Positions 14,501 to 27,700 are shown, counted from the first letter of the stretch. The stretch: 64,000 nt of DNA from Rotaria sp. Silwood1 (GCA_905250075.1 CAJNOP010000012.1:1240001-1304000); one strand, 5' to 3'. Program-made: numbers and translations. Notes: generated by a model from the sequence alone, not told the origin.

Positions 14501-17500
14501 CGATCAAATACATTTCATATCGAGATTTCATAGATGAAATATAAGAGGACGTTTTTTCAAAAACAATTGACTAATAGATTTACTTTTTAGGGACAAAGTT
14601 TCAAACTTATCGAACTTGGTTTGAATAGCATTTTTAGTTTATCTATCAAGTATAGTAGAGATAATTTTTTTTTTCTTCAGTGTAAATATCGGAAAAGTTC
14701 TAACTTACTTCTTCATTCGATCTTGATTTAAGTCTATGAAGAAATGTAATTGAATCAGCTAATTCATGTTCACCAATATTATTAATAATAGCTTTCAATG
14801 TAGCTAAATCCGGTTTAAAATTGATCTATTAAATAAATAAATTAAATTAGATAAAAACAAACAATAAAAATTTACTCGTGATAAAGTTGTATCACCAACT
14901 GTTTTCGGTTCGAGAATAATTTCAATTTTAAATAAAGGCCCTGGTGCAGCTTTTCCATCACCATTAATAGCTTTAGATAATTCAGCAAGTGATGCTTTAA
15001 AATTATATCTAATAGCACGTTCAAGCCATTTATCTAATTCCTTAACAATACGATCCCATTCATGTTGAACTTCAAGTGAATCATGTTCAAATGTTTTATG
15101 AGTTTCTTGAATTCTACTTAAAATTTCATTAAAATATTCACGAATTTTTTCACTTGCCATTTTGCGATGTTGTTTCTAACAAAAAATAATTTTTGATTAA
15201 AAACAAATGAAAAAAGGACAAGAATGTTGCCACATTTGGTGACTCCCCTTGACGTAGAATACAAAGTATGTAGTTTTGTAGAGCTATTCACGGTACATTG
15301 AATGGTATCTAAGAAATCAAATTTTTGATGTTTTGAAGGTCCATAAGATAAACTTATGCAAGATTTGTTTCCAAAGTTAATTCCACACAGTTATAGGTGA
15401 TCTTCGATTTTCTATAATTAACAGTTTTCATTATCGCTTTCTTCATACTTAAAATTAATCTCTTTTCTTAACTCTTGATTATTTCTTGATTAGTTGATAT
15501 TCCGATATGTTCAATTTTGTGTCACTGAACAAATGAGTACCAACGTGAAACTTTCTCAAAAACTGCACAAGATCAAACTCTACACATTCCATACATAAAA
15601 TCGTTTGGAACAATAGGAACTTATTGGTAACGTGCAAGGTTGTTTTCTAGAATGGCCAATTTTCCATATGAAGGAATCATTATATTGATGATGTTTTAAC
15701 GACCCTTAACTATTACAAATTGTTACGTACTAATAATTAGCACAGTATTCCTGATGAACTGACCTACATAACTCTTTTATAAATGGAAAAAATGCTTTTG
15801 GCTTCCAGATCCCTGGAGAAGAGTACGGGCATCGTGTTGCAAGAAGGTCTGCTATGTTTTATTATTTCTTTTTCCAAATCTTTATTTCAAGTATCCAAGT
15901 TTGACTTATGTATGATATTCTAGAAAAATCCATAAATGCCTCATCTCTAGTTCAACAAAGAGTGTCTCTGTATCTATACCTCCAGGATCTGGGAGCCAAA
16001 AAATTGAGTCATTTATATCTGTTCTTAAGAGATGTTGTGCTGGTTATTCATGAGTTAACAGTTTTCACAGGGCCATTGACTATTGTTTCAGTATCGCCAA
16101 TATACTGGCCCCTTCATGTAGAAATATAGGCTATTCTAGGAAATAAGCATGCAAGTTAACAATGATTTTCTACTGCTCCGAAAGATATTATGTATGAAAC
16201 ATATGAAACTTGATAGTGTGCAATTTTTCAGAAAGTTTCACATTAATGCTTATGGATTCTGTGATACACAGTTGAACATATTGGATGATCAAGTAGTCAA
16301 GAAGTAATCTAGATCTAAGAAAAGAGACTTGTTATGAGTTTGAAGAAAGCAACGATGAAAATTATTGATTATAGAAAATGAAGGAGCATCTATAACTTGA
16401 TGGAATTAAGTTTACAAACAAAATTTGCATAAGTCTATTTTATGGATCATAATATCTATGAGTATCATATGTATCTCTCAACGATTATAATCAATATATA
16501 AACCTTCAGATCATCGAAACGTTTGTCTTATGTATCATTTGATACGTCGTAAATTGTTCTACAAAACTACATATCTAGTATCTTGGTTCAAAATCCGATG
16601 AAGTTGTTTATTATTGTTTACCTGATATTCTTCAAATTCAAGATTTTCAAAAATTTTTCTTGTATCAATTTTAACTAAAAGTGTTTCACTAATTTTTTTA
16701 CATAATTTAATACAATCAAGATAAGATTGTTTAAATTTATCGACTTGTTGTTGTAAATCTGATGCATGTATACGACAATCAATTGTATATTCATGTGTTG
16801 GTTTAAGCCATGTTATTTTATTTAAACCTGGTGCTAGTTTTTTATCTAAATTTTTAATACGTTCTTTAAATAGAATACGTTCATTGGGTTCTAATTTATC
16901 TAATATACGATTATAATCACGTACAATTAACATAACATTTTCACGTGCTGTACGTAATTCATTTTTTCGTGTTAAAATTTCTGTTGCATATGGTGGAATA
17001 TCAAAACCAAGACGTTCCCAAAATTTAATTTCTTGAAATAATTTTATTAAAGATGGATCAAAATTAGCTTGTAAATAACCTTCATCATTAACACGTTTAA
17101 TTAATGGACATTCGAGTTTTTTTGTTGGTTCATTTTCAATATGATATGACCATTCTTTAAATTGTCGTTGAATAAAATCATCTAATGCTTGTTTAACATA
17201 TTCATATTGTTGTCGAATTTCTGATGAAATACCAACATGAGGCAAAAAATGTGCCATATTTAAAAATGACATCATACGTTCAATACGACGTTTTAAATTT
17301 CGAGCCCAAAATGCACTACCAGCATAATGAGGATGAAAACGATCAAGTGATTGAGGAATTGATGATGTTGAAATAATTGATTGAATTGTTTGAAGTACAT
17401 ATTTGAAAATCTTATATAAATCAACAGTTTTTCTATCTAATGTACGACGGATTGCCTAAAGAGAAAGATAAATGGCAATATATATATAATCGAACGGAAA

Positions 17501-20500
17501 ATGATTCGCGAATGATGCTCGAACTTCGTAATATTCTTCTTCTCCTGTACAGATCAGTGCTATCATCAAATAATAGATTCTATCAACTTCCAAACTTTGC
17601 AAACAGATTATCCAAGTGTTTTAGATAGGACACGAACGTCGGTAGACTATACGGTATACTGTATGCTAGATCTAACAGCGTTAAGGACAAATCTTCAACA
17701 TGGATTCACTTGAAAATATTCAACGCAACTTTCGATCGATTCAGCGCACATTACACATAACCGTCTATCAGCAGTTTTTGTCCAATTTGAATTACATAGA
17801 CCTTCAACTAAGAGAACATTAAGATTAGTTCCATTTATTACATATTGGCATCCGTTGATCAAAATATGCTCCAGCAAAAATTTTTGTAACTCAGTCACAA
17901 AAAAATCTGTTAGTAGAATCCTGTGGGATTAAAACGTGAAACACGATATAGTTGTTATTGTGCATTCTCAAGGAGAGAATCGCCAAAGTGTCTATTACGT
18001 TCTGTGGTGAGACAGGAAGTGGATCCAGATCTCTACGTCTATGCTGTAATACTCGTTTTAGATCGTATCTCATCAAAGGAACCGTAATCCTTAAGTTATA
18101 ACTTTCGATATTAAAAAAAAAATAATCATATAAAAATCAACATACTTCTCTTGAATTTAAATGTGTAAAAACATCAAGAACTTCAACACCTTGTTCAACT
18201 GTTTTAACAGCATCAAATGCATATGTAATAACGTTTGTCATCATAACTTCAAGATCTTTAATAGCTGATCGAAAACGATTATAATCTTCATGCCATGTTG
18301 TAGCTTTAACATTTAAAATTGTATGTTGTACTTTTCTTAATTCTTGTAAATTTTTATCAAATGCTGTTTCAATTTCTGTTAACATTCGATTAATTGATGG
18401 ACCACGTTGTCCACCAAATATTGGTAATTCAGTTCGAACACCTTCTTCCCAACGTGCAAAATGCATTTGACATTCACATAAATCAAGTAAATCTCGACAT
18501 CGTTGAATAAATGCTTCAATTTGAGCAAAAATTGTTGTTTTATCAAGACGCCAACCTTTTAATGAAAATTTTTCATGAAGACTTTGAGCCTAAAAATTTA
18601 TAAAATTAATTAAATAAGAATAAAGGAAAGAGAAGATTGATAACTGATGAACTTGGTGCCCTTGACAAATCTGGTTTCTTGTATGTTAAACTATAATACA
18701 AGATGCCTGAAAACGATTGCTAGTCGAATTATGCCCCTATAGCACTTGTTTACGCTATTCAAAGGCTGACTGTAATATTAAATGGCTATCATATGTATGT
18801 CAAATTTTACGGTGGATAAACCATCAACTTTTTCATCAGTCAATCTGATGACAAATAGGTCAAGTTTTTATACAGTTGTTTTTAAAACATTCCGAGATCG
18901 ACTCAAAGTTTTGCACTGATTTGAAATATCTCATTCATTCAGTCAAAATTCGAATTCTTTAGACGAAAACCAGTCACATATAATTCGAAAAAGCACAAAA
19001 TCCTGATTCTAGAATACTGTCCTTTGGATTTGTTGGAATGGTTAGCTGTTTCTTTCCTCAGTATTTTTATACCATTTTGTAGTGTTTCAAAAGCACTATT
19101 AAACAACATGAAAACTTGATCGGTTTGTCATCAGAATGACTGATAGAAAAGATGACTATTGTCAATAGTGGAATTTAGAGCCTCTCAGATTCAAAATTTT
19201 CGCACCCGAGCCTGAACTCGATCGAATCGTACTTTGATACCTTCCATGAAATTTTGTCCGCAGAATAGAATAGTCCCACCGGAAGATGCAAGATACTCGT
19301 TTTCGGTCTTTTTGTTGGTGGCTACTGCACTATACACGTTTCCTAGACCAGTCGTTCCGAGAAATGTGTAGGATAGAGCCCATCAAGTCCAAAGTTTTTG
19401 GACCTGGAGAACAGGCTTTAGTGGGATTGAACATACATGTGACAGACATCAATTATTGAAATAGGTCTTGACGTAACTTAAGTGCTATAGGACTATTTTA
19501 ATCAATTATCGATCCCTTCCCTCATTTAAAACCAAAAAATTGAGAAAATAATAATTTGCATACATTATTATATATTTCTTGCCATTGTTGACAGCATTCA
19601 ATACATTCATTTAATGTTTTCTGACTTGATATAATATTACCATCAAAAATTTTATCAAGATCGACTGCAGCTGTACATCGACGAATAACTTCATTACTAA
19701 GCTAAAAAGCATAACAAAAAATTTGAAAAAATTGCTTTCTTTTCATTAAAATTTTACTTTTCGAAAAAGTGCAGTTAACATTTCAGGTCGATTATAAAAT
19801 TCTGAATTAATCCAAATAACACGAATTAAAGATATCATTTTAGGTAAAATTCTTGCTATTTCATTTGGCTTAGCATCAGCTAATTCATGACATGGATCTT
19901 TTAAAGCAAGTAAAAATGATAAATTATTATCAGCACGTTTTGTATTCGCTTGTAATTGATCTGCTAATTTAAGAAATTGTGATAAATATGATGATTTAGC
20001 TATTTTTAATATTTGTGTTATTTGTTTAATGGATTGTTGATCAAGTTGTTGACTAATACCTAATAAATCTTGACTACGAGCTTTCCAAAATTCAATTTCT
20101 TCTAATGGACCACTATTTTCATCAACAATAGATGCATCTTGTGAATGTGAAACATCTTTTAATTGTCGACACCAATGGACCATAGCTGATTCTAAACGTT
20201 GAACTAATTCTTTATCTTTTGCAGCTTGTTCAACTGGAATATCTAAGCCTTCTTTTGGTATATATAATTTAGTTATACCTTCCATACGCCAACGAATATC
20301 AGTTAATGTTGCAAGAAAACGATGTAATTGTGATGCAAAATCATTTTTTATTGAATCTGGCCACATTTTATTACCAAAAAATAATGGAGCATAAAGACCA
20401 GACATTAAACGAAGAAGAGATGAAAAATGTTTACCACCAAAATTACCATATTGAACTTCACTAAAAGCAAGAAAAAAACAGAAATATGTTTTTTTATATG

Positions 20501-21753
20501 ATTTAAATTTGATGTAGACGGAAAAAAAGTGACTTACTGAATAAATTGTTCTTTATCAAAAATACGTATTGATTGATTTTTCATAAAAAACACTAAATGT
20601 GAAAATGGATTTGTTGGTACACCATATTCAACAGAAAGTCCAAGTACACGATCAATATAAAAACACATTATACGATGGTCTGGATCATTGAGATAATCAC
20701 GAATTCGTCCATGAATTTCATCTGTCCACATGTTTTCTTCCAAACCAGGAAGTGTGACAAGTTTATGAATATATTCGAGCTAAATTTTAAAATAATACAA
20801 AAAGTCAATGTTTATCAAAAAAATCAAAATTGAAAAATATAGCCTTAGGTATGATCTTGAATGACAGACATGATTTCTTCTTATTTTATATCTCGTTTGG
20901 CTTTTTCTCTACTGATCGCACATCTCAGAATTCTTGAGGAAACGTCATTGTAGCTAATTCCTGCTCTTGTTTTCATTTGAAAGAGCATGTGAAGTTGTTC
21001 GTTTTTTTAATCGAGATTTTTTTATTATTATTTTAATGATCGGAAAGTTTTTGGATAAAGTATTGCTTTACTTTTGACACACTAGAAAGTGTCAAAAGCC
21101 AGAAGTTTGTGCGCTTAGAAAGTTTAACTCAATTTTTACTCGAGAGCAGTCAAATAACCTTTTAAAGCCCATAAGATTAATTTGGAGAGAAAATTTTTGT
21201 ATTTTCACTTTTGTGATTTGAAACTAAAACGTAGAATCTTTATACATATATCAGCTTATAGATCAGAAGCTAGGCTACAACATATTCTGAAAGTTTCATG
21301 CTATGTGAAATGCGTCACCTGGCTCAAGATCAATTTTTCATGAAAGTTCTTATATCTAATTTTGATCGAAATTCAACTTACAATAGAATCAATTTCTGAT
21401 TTAACATGACCATCTTCTTGATTTATATTATCATCATCATATTCACCACTAGGTGTATCAAATATGGGTACGGCAGGTGATGCAGGTTTAGATCTAACTA
21501 CAGCTGAATGTTGTCGATCACCATTGGTAGTTATATCTGGTTTTGGAGATGTAACACCATTTGCAGATGGTTTTCGTTCATTTGAACCATCAATAGCAGT
21601 TGCTTCACGTACGGATGCTGCTTTACTACGACCTGAACGAGCAGAACCAATACGTGAACTACGTCGAGAACCATTATCAGTAGATATATTAGGTTGTAAA
21701 TGTGTATCAGTATTATCACCGTTATTAATAACAGCAGTTGCCTCGTTATCCAT
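1..21753 (-). CDS. DNAH2: Axonemal inner-arm dynein heavy chain DNAH2 (partial, C-terminus beyond left edge)
   Basis: Motor subunit of ciliary inner-arm dynein I1/f (the 1-beta chain type), which slides doublet microtubules using ATP. Thirty-one exons join in phase: 21382-21753, 20538-20779, 19758-20460, 19564-19701, 18146-18589, 16622-17455, 14876-15175, 14709-14825, 13932-14274, 13795-13864, 13579-13735, 11967-12795, 10901-11097, 10407-10838, 9798-10329, 9680-9744, 9468-9627, 9177-9406, 8935-9123, 7116-7676, 7026-7066, 6819-6972, 5129-6035, 4968-5072, 4629-4903, 3819-4571, 2404-2536, 2006-2145, 1462-1931, 644-760, 1-570. They give about 3,526 residues of a family usually near 4,400. The tail stretch GPLEEIEFW, the linker stretch [15 protein letters not shown] and four P-loops are seen. 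Similarity is clearly to DNAH2 rather than DNAH5/8 or DNAH10. The start MDNEAT (21753) was chosen; an in-frame ATG six codons upstream (21771) is the alternative. The N-terminal 120 residues are low-complexity Ser/Asp-rich. Confidence 0.95.
761..1461 (-). other. Long DNAH2 intron (701 bp), possible decayed fold-back remnant
   Basis: No coding signal. At 1009-1024 there is a GAGGGAACTTCT string resembling the end motif of the fold-back elements in other introns, but I could not find a matching opposite arm, so it may be a half-copy or chance. Confidence 0.4.
2641..3760. repeat. Imperfect palindromic (fold-back) element, decayed, in DNAH2 intron 2537-3818
   Basis: The left end starts ACGAAGGGACTATTC, like the end of the element at 7762. 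The stretch near 2718-2765 (with GAATTCGTCCGCATG and GAGTTATAACT) recurs inverted near 3680-3715 (ATAACTCAG ... GGCGAATTCT). It also matches the left arm of the element at 60321 (GATTCGTCCGCATACGC, GAGTTATAACT). The outer part of the right arm has decayed, so the right boundary is approximate. The element makes up most of a 1,282-bp intron. Confidence 0.6.
7762..8383. repeat. Fold-back element, about 300-bp inverted arms, in DNAH2 intron 7677-8934
   Basis: The left arm begins ACGAGGGAACATTC; the reverse complement of the right end begins ACGAGGGAGCATTC. Long blocks pair along the arms: CGTGCCGCTAGCTT, GTGGTCCCCCTCAGGAACA, GATTATGTAGGTCCTAA against CATTATGTAGATCCTAA, and CTCAATGAGAA. The centre is near 8070. 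No open frame of note and no transposase are seen. A homology of the flanks (GACT on both sides, inverted) suggests the ends may extend about five bases further. A target-site duplication could not be identified. Confidence 0.8.
8400..8850. repeat. Second, unrelated palindrome in the same DNAH2 intron
   Basis: Arms such as CATTGTGGTTCTTG (from about 8488) and CAAGAACCACAATG (from about 8738) are exact inverses, continuing outward to CCAAAGC and GCTTTGG, and further to CTCTAAAAGAACTAG against an inverted CTTTGAAAGAACTAA. Inside, TTTGATAGGAGAAAAAATG (left) pairs with an imperfect inverse at about 8665-8690. The sequence differs from the adjacent 7762 element. Confidence 0.75.
11098..11966 (-). 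other. Long DNAH2 intron (869 bp)
   Basis: Donor and acceptor are in phase with the flanking exons (the join reads KDKGHFKI). I see no gene, and no convincing palindrome, although overlapping open frames on both strands at 11427-11675 come from a sequence with locally higher GC than its flanks. Confidence 0.6.
12796..13578 (-). other. Long DNAH2 intron (783 bp)
   Basis: Spliced in phase (PATTREML). It contains a G-rich run near 12905-12930 and a GC-rich patch near 13280-13310 (GGGCGGCGCCC). No coding or repeat identity recognised. Confidence 0.6.
15330..16470. repeat. Very long imperfect palindrome in DNAH2 intron 15176-16621
   Basis: The two halves are inverse copies with scattered mismatches and indels. 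Pairs include GACTTATGCAAATTTTG (inverse of 16418-16440) against AACTTATGCAAGATTTG (15351), TTAATTCCA with GTTATAG, TGTGAAACTTTCTGAAAAA-like blocks at 15545 and its inverse near 16220, CTAGAATGGCC against an inverted CTAGAATAGCC, and GGCTTCCAGATCCCTGGAG (15800) against CTCCAGGATCTGGGAGCC (15982). The arms are about 500 bp around a centre near 15900. It may reach nearer to the intron ends. No transposase frame. Confidence 0.75.
17456..18145 (-). other. Long DNAH2 intron (690 bp)
   Basis: In phase ([12 protein letters not shown] across the junction). The acceptor at 17456 was chosen because it restores the conserved AIRRTLDRK stretch. Contents not recognised. Confidence 0.6.
18820..19155. repeat. 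Decayed inverted repeat in DNAH2 intron 18590-19563
   Basis: The left stretch (18822-18867, with CATCAGTCAATCTGATGACA) matches the inverse of 19107-19155 (CAGTCATTCTGATGACAAAC), followed in both by ATCAAGTTTT or GTCAAGTTTT. Arms are about 50 bp with about 240 bp between. The remaining intron is not recognised. Confidence 0.6.
21061..21100. repeat. Small perfect hairpin in DNAH2 intron 20780-21381
   Basis: CTTTTGACAC and GTGTCAAAAG form a perfect 10-bp stem around an eight-base loop, within the first, 602-bp intron of DNAH2. Role unknown. Confidence 0.6.
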
Positions 21754-24700
21754 GAAAATGGACACGAGCAAAACTAATCACAGATATAAAACGAAATTTA
21801 AACAAATGCACTTTATGTAATGTTTGTGTCGAGAAACTTTTAAACGACCATTCGATAGTTTTTTACTATAGTTATAACTCTACCATGAGTATGATAAAAA
21901 CAGAATAATCCAGATGTCACTCTATATCGATCAGATATGATTTTACGAATCACATCAGCTGAGAATAACCGCACAGACTTTTTAAATAGAATTACATTGT
22001 GCATTTTTGTGTTAATAGAATGAAAATATTGTCTTTCTAGTAGTCAAGAAAAATTATCTTCAAATTCGAATTGAACAAGCATTCCAAAAATTCAAATTAT
22101 GTTAAGAATTTATCAGAAATACAAAATTTTGAAAAATAAATGATGCCATTATCAACGTCATTGTCTCAGGTATACACACCGAAATAAAACAAGGTTCATT
22201 TGTCGAGGTTTAAGTGCATATTGTTTTTTCATTGATGTAATAAAATCTCTTGAATGAGTGCGTAACTATGGTTTCCGACATCTCTACAATTTCAATAATA
22301 TGAATTGAAAATTTTGTTTTTGTAGAACTAGATTTTTCATTGATGAAATTCTCGTTTAATTTTCAATTCTCAAGTCTATCTAGATATAAAATTTCGAAAA
22401 TTTTATTCAAATAAACAAAAACAAAAAAACCAATTTTCAATCCATTTCTTCCATTTTATTTGCACAAAAACAAATATTTGTTTACTAATTTTCTTTTTCT
22501 TTTTTCATTACTAAAATATTAAAACGAAATATAAATATTACAATGTAAAATATTCTAATACATATTTGAAACGTAGAAAAGTTCAAAATATAAATCGTAT
22601 TTTTAATTAAAAAAAAAAAATCATCATGATTATGCAAAAACAGCAAACAAATAATTATAAAAACCAGTTTACTCTTTCCTAGATTGTCAATAGTTGCCTT
22701 CCATCAATTCATAATTTTAAGTAACATTTGGATCATGATAACAAAAACAAAACACTATTGATTTACTTTTTTTTTCCACCTGAAACAAATAATAATAGAG
22801 ATAAATTTTAGTACATACATGATTAAGATAAATAAGTCAATATATATTAATTTATAATGAATGATCGAGCCGGAGACCGAAACCTGAGAGATTCAATAAC
22901 AGTCTCAAGTTAGGGTCTCAGGGTCAATACATAACATTATTTTACACATAGAAAATCTAAAACAGAAAAAAAAAAGTTCCAATATAACATAATCTTAATC
23001 AATATATCTAATTCATTTTATAAATAAAAAAGATGTTACATAGAAACTAAATATCTTATTCTTCTGCTAGAAAAAACAAGAAAGAGTATGTGTGTCGTAA
23101 GGGTAATAGTAGTATTCATGGTGGTGTCGAGCAACTGACTGAATGAAAAATAGAGCACAACAGAAGAAAAAGACATGACTATGCTTTTTTTTTGCTTTCC
23201 TCGACATCATAGAGGTATTCAAGCATTCTTTCTTCTCTTGTTTTTTTGGTGTGTTGTTGTCAGTTCTTTTTCTATACACATTATAACGACTTAGTTTGCC
23301 TTTCACATTTACTTACGAACTTAGTACTAGGAAAAACTTGAATACAAAAAAAAAAAAACAAAACAAAATGCTGAGCGCCAAAAACAAAAAGAAAAATTTT
23401 CTTTTGTTCATATTCATTAGTTGTCTTATGTTTTTCTGATTTCGAACAAACAATAATTTGCTGAAAATCAACAAATCAAATAAACAACATACGGATGTAT
23501 ATATAAGTAAAAAAAGAGAGAAAAAGAAATTCCATCAATCGAACACATAAGAAATAAATGGAATGTGAAAACAGTAACAAACAGACAAGAAAAATGTATG
23601 TTGTGTTTTTTTTTCTTAAATTTATCAGGATAGAGACAAGACATATTTGATTCAAAGATAGTACTTACTGGACAGAAATATTTTTTAATAGTAGTCAAAA
23701 TTAACTTTTGGAATACTGACAAGAATTTAAGTAATGCCTGTTTGAAATAATCAACGAGAAAAGAAGCTTGTTAAGAGATAATAGCTGGTTTATGATGGGT
23801 TGAATAATTTGCATGTTATTAATAGATTATCAAATGCGATATAACAATGAACATTGAGCTTATATTCTTCTAAAAATAGACTCATATAACTTAACTATTA
23901 TTGATCCACGTGTATGTCGATGGATTACTTTTAATTCAAATAATATATCTAAATATTTGAAAATTACCTATATATATATATATATAAATGTGTATTTGAG
24001 TGTTAGAAGTAATAACTATTCATCTTCTCATATGTTTTTTTGTCGTCTTATTTTCGCTTCCTTTTCCTCGATCCCTAGCGATATAGCAACGCACAAAATA
24101 GATTTTCATTATTATCATCGTGTTTTTCTCTAGTTTTTTTTTGGTGCTTTCAAACTAAAGAGAAAAAGAAAAAAGAAAAATATTCTGATCAAGTTTATTC
24201 CTCTTCTTCTTTTCTTGTTTTTCTTATAGAATGTTTTGGTATATTTGGGTCTCTCTCGAATGTGCGACGTCAATGAAGAGGAAAGAAGTAAGACTTACAA
24301 ATGCAAAAATATATATAGTTTTTATTATGTGTAGAATAGAAAGAACTAAAGCGTCTAACGCGTTTACCGCAAAAAAATAGAAAAGAGAGAAAGGCGTCGA
24401 ACTGTCAAAACGAGAATAGTGCATTGGAAGCAAAACAAGTAGGCACTCCTACAGAAATCATCTGGTCGGACGATCGGTTCCTTACACATAAACGCGCACG
24501 CACACACACATACACATAGCAAAGAAAGACAAATAGAGCAATACGATCAAAAGCGACTTCTGTAAAAAGTTCTTTTGCTGCCGTCAGTACGTCCTTGTAA
24601 GAAATGCAAAATAACACGATGATAATATGTGAGAAAAGAGAACGAAGAAAATAGCAAAACATCTATCATACTTATAGCAGATGTGCACAAAGAACTCAAT

Positions 24701-27700
24701 AAGTTTCTATGTTCCTATTTATACAGATTGGCATCAGATTTCTTTTTTCCTATCAAACAGAAGATAGAAACTAAAGTATTTTTTCTCATAGAACATGACT
24801 TCGCTAATATAAATAGGTTAAATAATATGATGTAGAAGGAACATGTACAACAAAAAAAAACTATGGAATACGAAACTAAATGTGGTCGACCTAGTAGAAA
24901 CATACATAATACCGTTTGTATTTTGATAAATTTTTTTTTCCAGGAGAGTTACTCAGATACAAGAAAACTAATTTTCTTAAGTCGCTGTTTTTTTCCGTAA
25001 TCTCATAAAACGGTGAAAATACGATGGTCGTTCGCCTATAAACAAAACGTGCCATAAAACATGATGATGGATTATGGCGAAATATGGTCAAACTCAATGT
25101 AATAATATGCCATTTTATAACCGTGTCTGACATTCAGAAGGATAATCCTGGGTACGACAAAAAACCAAAAGAATGTCATCTAAGTATATAAAGTGAATTC
25201 TAATGAAGCCTTCATTAGATATGTAAGTCTATTGATTGAACTACCATTATCGAAATAATAACAAAAATTCCCTAGGAAAGTCTTAAAAACTTCCGAAGCT
25301 GAAGTTAATTTTTCGAGAATGTTTTTGTTGGAAGTTTGTCCAAAAGTTTGACTATCGAATATGTCAAACTGAAGGTTTAGTCTTGATTTATAATTCATAC
25401 AAAAATAAAAAGCTTACTTATATGAAATCTCAAAAGTTGTGTTTCTGTACAAAAAAAAGACTTAATCATACAAATGCAGCACATATCCGAAACATCGCAG
25501 TAAAAGTAAACGGAAAAGAAGTTTACAGCTCCTGTGTCAGATCTTAAAAAAGAACGCACAAGCAAATAAGCTTAGTTACTGACACTCAAGGGATCTTATC
25601 TACTCATAAATAATTTCATATGTAATTTTTTCGATGGTCTGAAAATTTTAAAAAAATCTTCCTTTCAACTAAAGTGAAGTATACATATTGCTAAGTCCAA
25701 AGTGTCCTAAAAATTAGAAATGTGATGGATATTTTCCTACTATTCATAGTTAAAAAATAAAGTATATCAGTTAGATTTTCATTATATTCAAGCTAAAATA
25801 CCTAATTCGTTATACCTTTTGTATTTCATTGAAAATTGGATAATATTCGTCTGGGTCAATTTGCTATTGATCTAAACTAATACAAGATTAAATGTTATCA
25901 AAGTCTGAATGTTGACATATATTTTTCCGTTAGAATTGACATTTACATTAGTATTACATAGAGATTCTATGGTACTCAGCAGGAGTTTAAAGACCTGTTT
26001 TATCAGAAAATGTTAGTAGAACAGAAATCTTAATTACATCTCATAGAGTCTTTTGACGTCTACAAATGATAAGAACAAGATCAAAAGTAAGTATTATTAT
26101 TTGATAACGCTTTAAGTTTTATTTTCTTTTCGAATCTGTCAATATAAAAGTATCATTGTCTGATCGAAATATTCTATATATGTGTTAATAAAGAGGGGCA
26201 TCTCGAACCCGTTAAGATTGAGGAAGAGAGTTGATGATACAGGAAACCGATTAGAAGATTATGGTTAAAGTTCAGAGCATTCAGGAGGATACGCATTTGA
26301 GTGAGAATTAATGGAAAAAAGTCAACGATGAGTAAAAATGACAATTTTTTAAAACTGAAGGGAACACTCAATCGAACCTCCACTCAGGACACCCCTGTCA
26401 ATAAAAGATAAATAAGTATTATGATTACCTTTCATTCTCTACATCCTCAAGTGTTTCAAATGATTGAAGAATAAATGATGCAAGCCTCGTCAAGTTTTCT
26501 ATCATCCGTGAAAAAGAAAAAAATGTATTGATAATGAATGATGAGAGCAAGACTGACGGACGAGCAAATAAACTACTTCGTTGCTCGTTTTTTTTTCTTT
26601 TTGCCTCTTCATCTCCACATAGGTCTTCTTGTTTCTTTTTTTCTTTTTTTTCTCTCCTCTTCTCTTCTTGCGTTGTTACGATTACTAGTTGGTCTTGATC
26701 ATTTGCAAGAACAAGAAAAGAAGAGAAATAAGATAAATATTGACTTACTGTCAACCAATAAAAGACACCCAGCTGATGCACAATCGAAAGCAATTGGTTG
26801 ATTTTATTTCATTTTTCTATAGAATACGAAAAAAAAAGAAAATATCGTATGTACAAGTAATACTTAAAAAGAGAAAGAATCAGAATGGGGTGAAAAAAAA
26901 GTCGGGCGAATGAAAAAGTACGATAAAATGTTTGCATTCAATAAATAAATAAAAAGTAATAATAATTTAGCAAGGTTTTATCTACCATAAATCAAAGCAA
27001 CATTCAGTATTAAATGAAATTGAATTGAAAAACTTTCTATGTAGAATTATTAAAAACTTGATTTTAATAAAAAAAAAAAAAAAAAGAAAGATAATGTTAT
27101 TCTTCTAAAATATATGAAAAGTTTCTTGAATTGAAATGTATTAATAGAGTTAACAAACTTATGCAGCTATTCACTATTCTGAAAGTTTCAATCAGGTGTG
27201 CAATTCATCGAAAGATGGAAGTCAATGTAGAAATCTCTTCTATTAGACATCAGATCAAGTTGTTGTAGATTTCGAAGGAATTTGTAATATAATTATAGTA
27301 TAATTGTTTTAAGTTCCATCGATGACAAATTATATATTTAGTTCATAAAGTACAATTCATATTGTAAATTAGTCTTGTCTTTACTTAATTTGCATGCAAA
27401 TCTTGCTTAGGCTAGTGGAAGTTGAACGTTTCTAAACTGATGTTTGCCTCTGTTAGTATACTATTTCAAAAGAGTTAAATTAAAGCCTCATGCCGAGCTA
27501 GAATACTTGTGACTTTCTTTTTTTTTATGATGCGTGAATCTTTGAAGAATATGTAAACTTAAGTTTAAACGAATAAATAAACGGATTTCTAGTAATTTTC
27601 ATTAGTCTCACTCGGAACGATAATAAAATTAGCAAAATCCAGGCATTTTCTTATGTGAATAGGTCTTAACAAAACAGAAATGATCTTCTACTGGCTAGAT

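Larger units (their letters stand above)
11967..21753 (-). other. DNAH2: DNAH2 N-terminal tail (DHC_N1) and start of linker
   Basis: Residues 1 to about 1,516, in twelve exons. After a disordered Ser/Arg-rich start (about residues 1-120) the tail shows DNAH2-type blocks: [14 protein letters not shown] and [12 protein letters not shown] (19758-20460), FARWEEG with WHEDYNRFR (18146-18589), [12 protein letters not shown] (16622-17455), [11 protein letters not shown] (14876-15175), [13 protein letters not shown] (13932-14274), and [19 protein letters not shown] plus [20 protein letters not shown] (11967-12795). In dyneins this part homodimerises or heterodimerises and binds intermediate chains, docking the motor to the A-tubule. 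All exon phases agree and there is no in-frame stop, so the gene looks intact. Confidence 0.9.

Noticed and set aside
22855..22930. GC-richer spot resembling a tRNA or hairpin
   Set aside because: It contains imperfect inverted blocks (CCTGAGAGA, TCTCAAGTTAGG) but no cloverleaf, no A or B box and no anticodon stem.
23067..26801. Many open frames of 60-120 codons
   Set aside because: No conserved motif or supported splice partners; low-complexity, strand-biased sequence.
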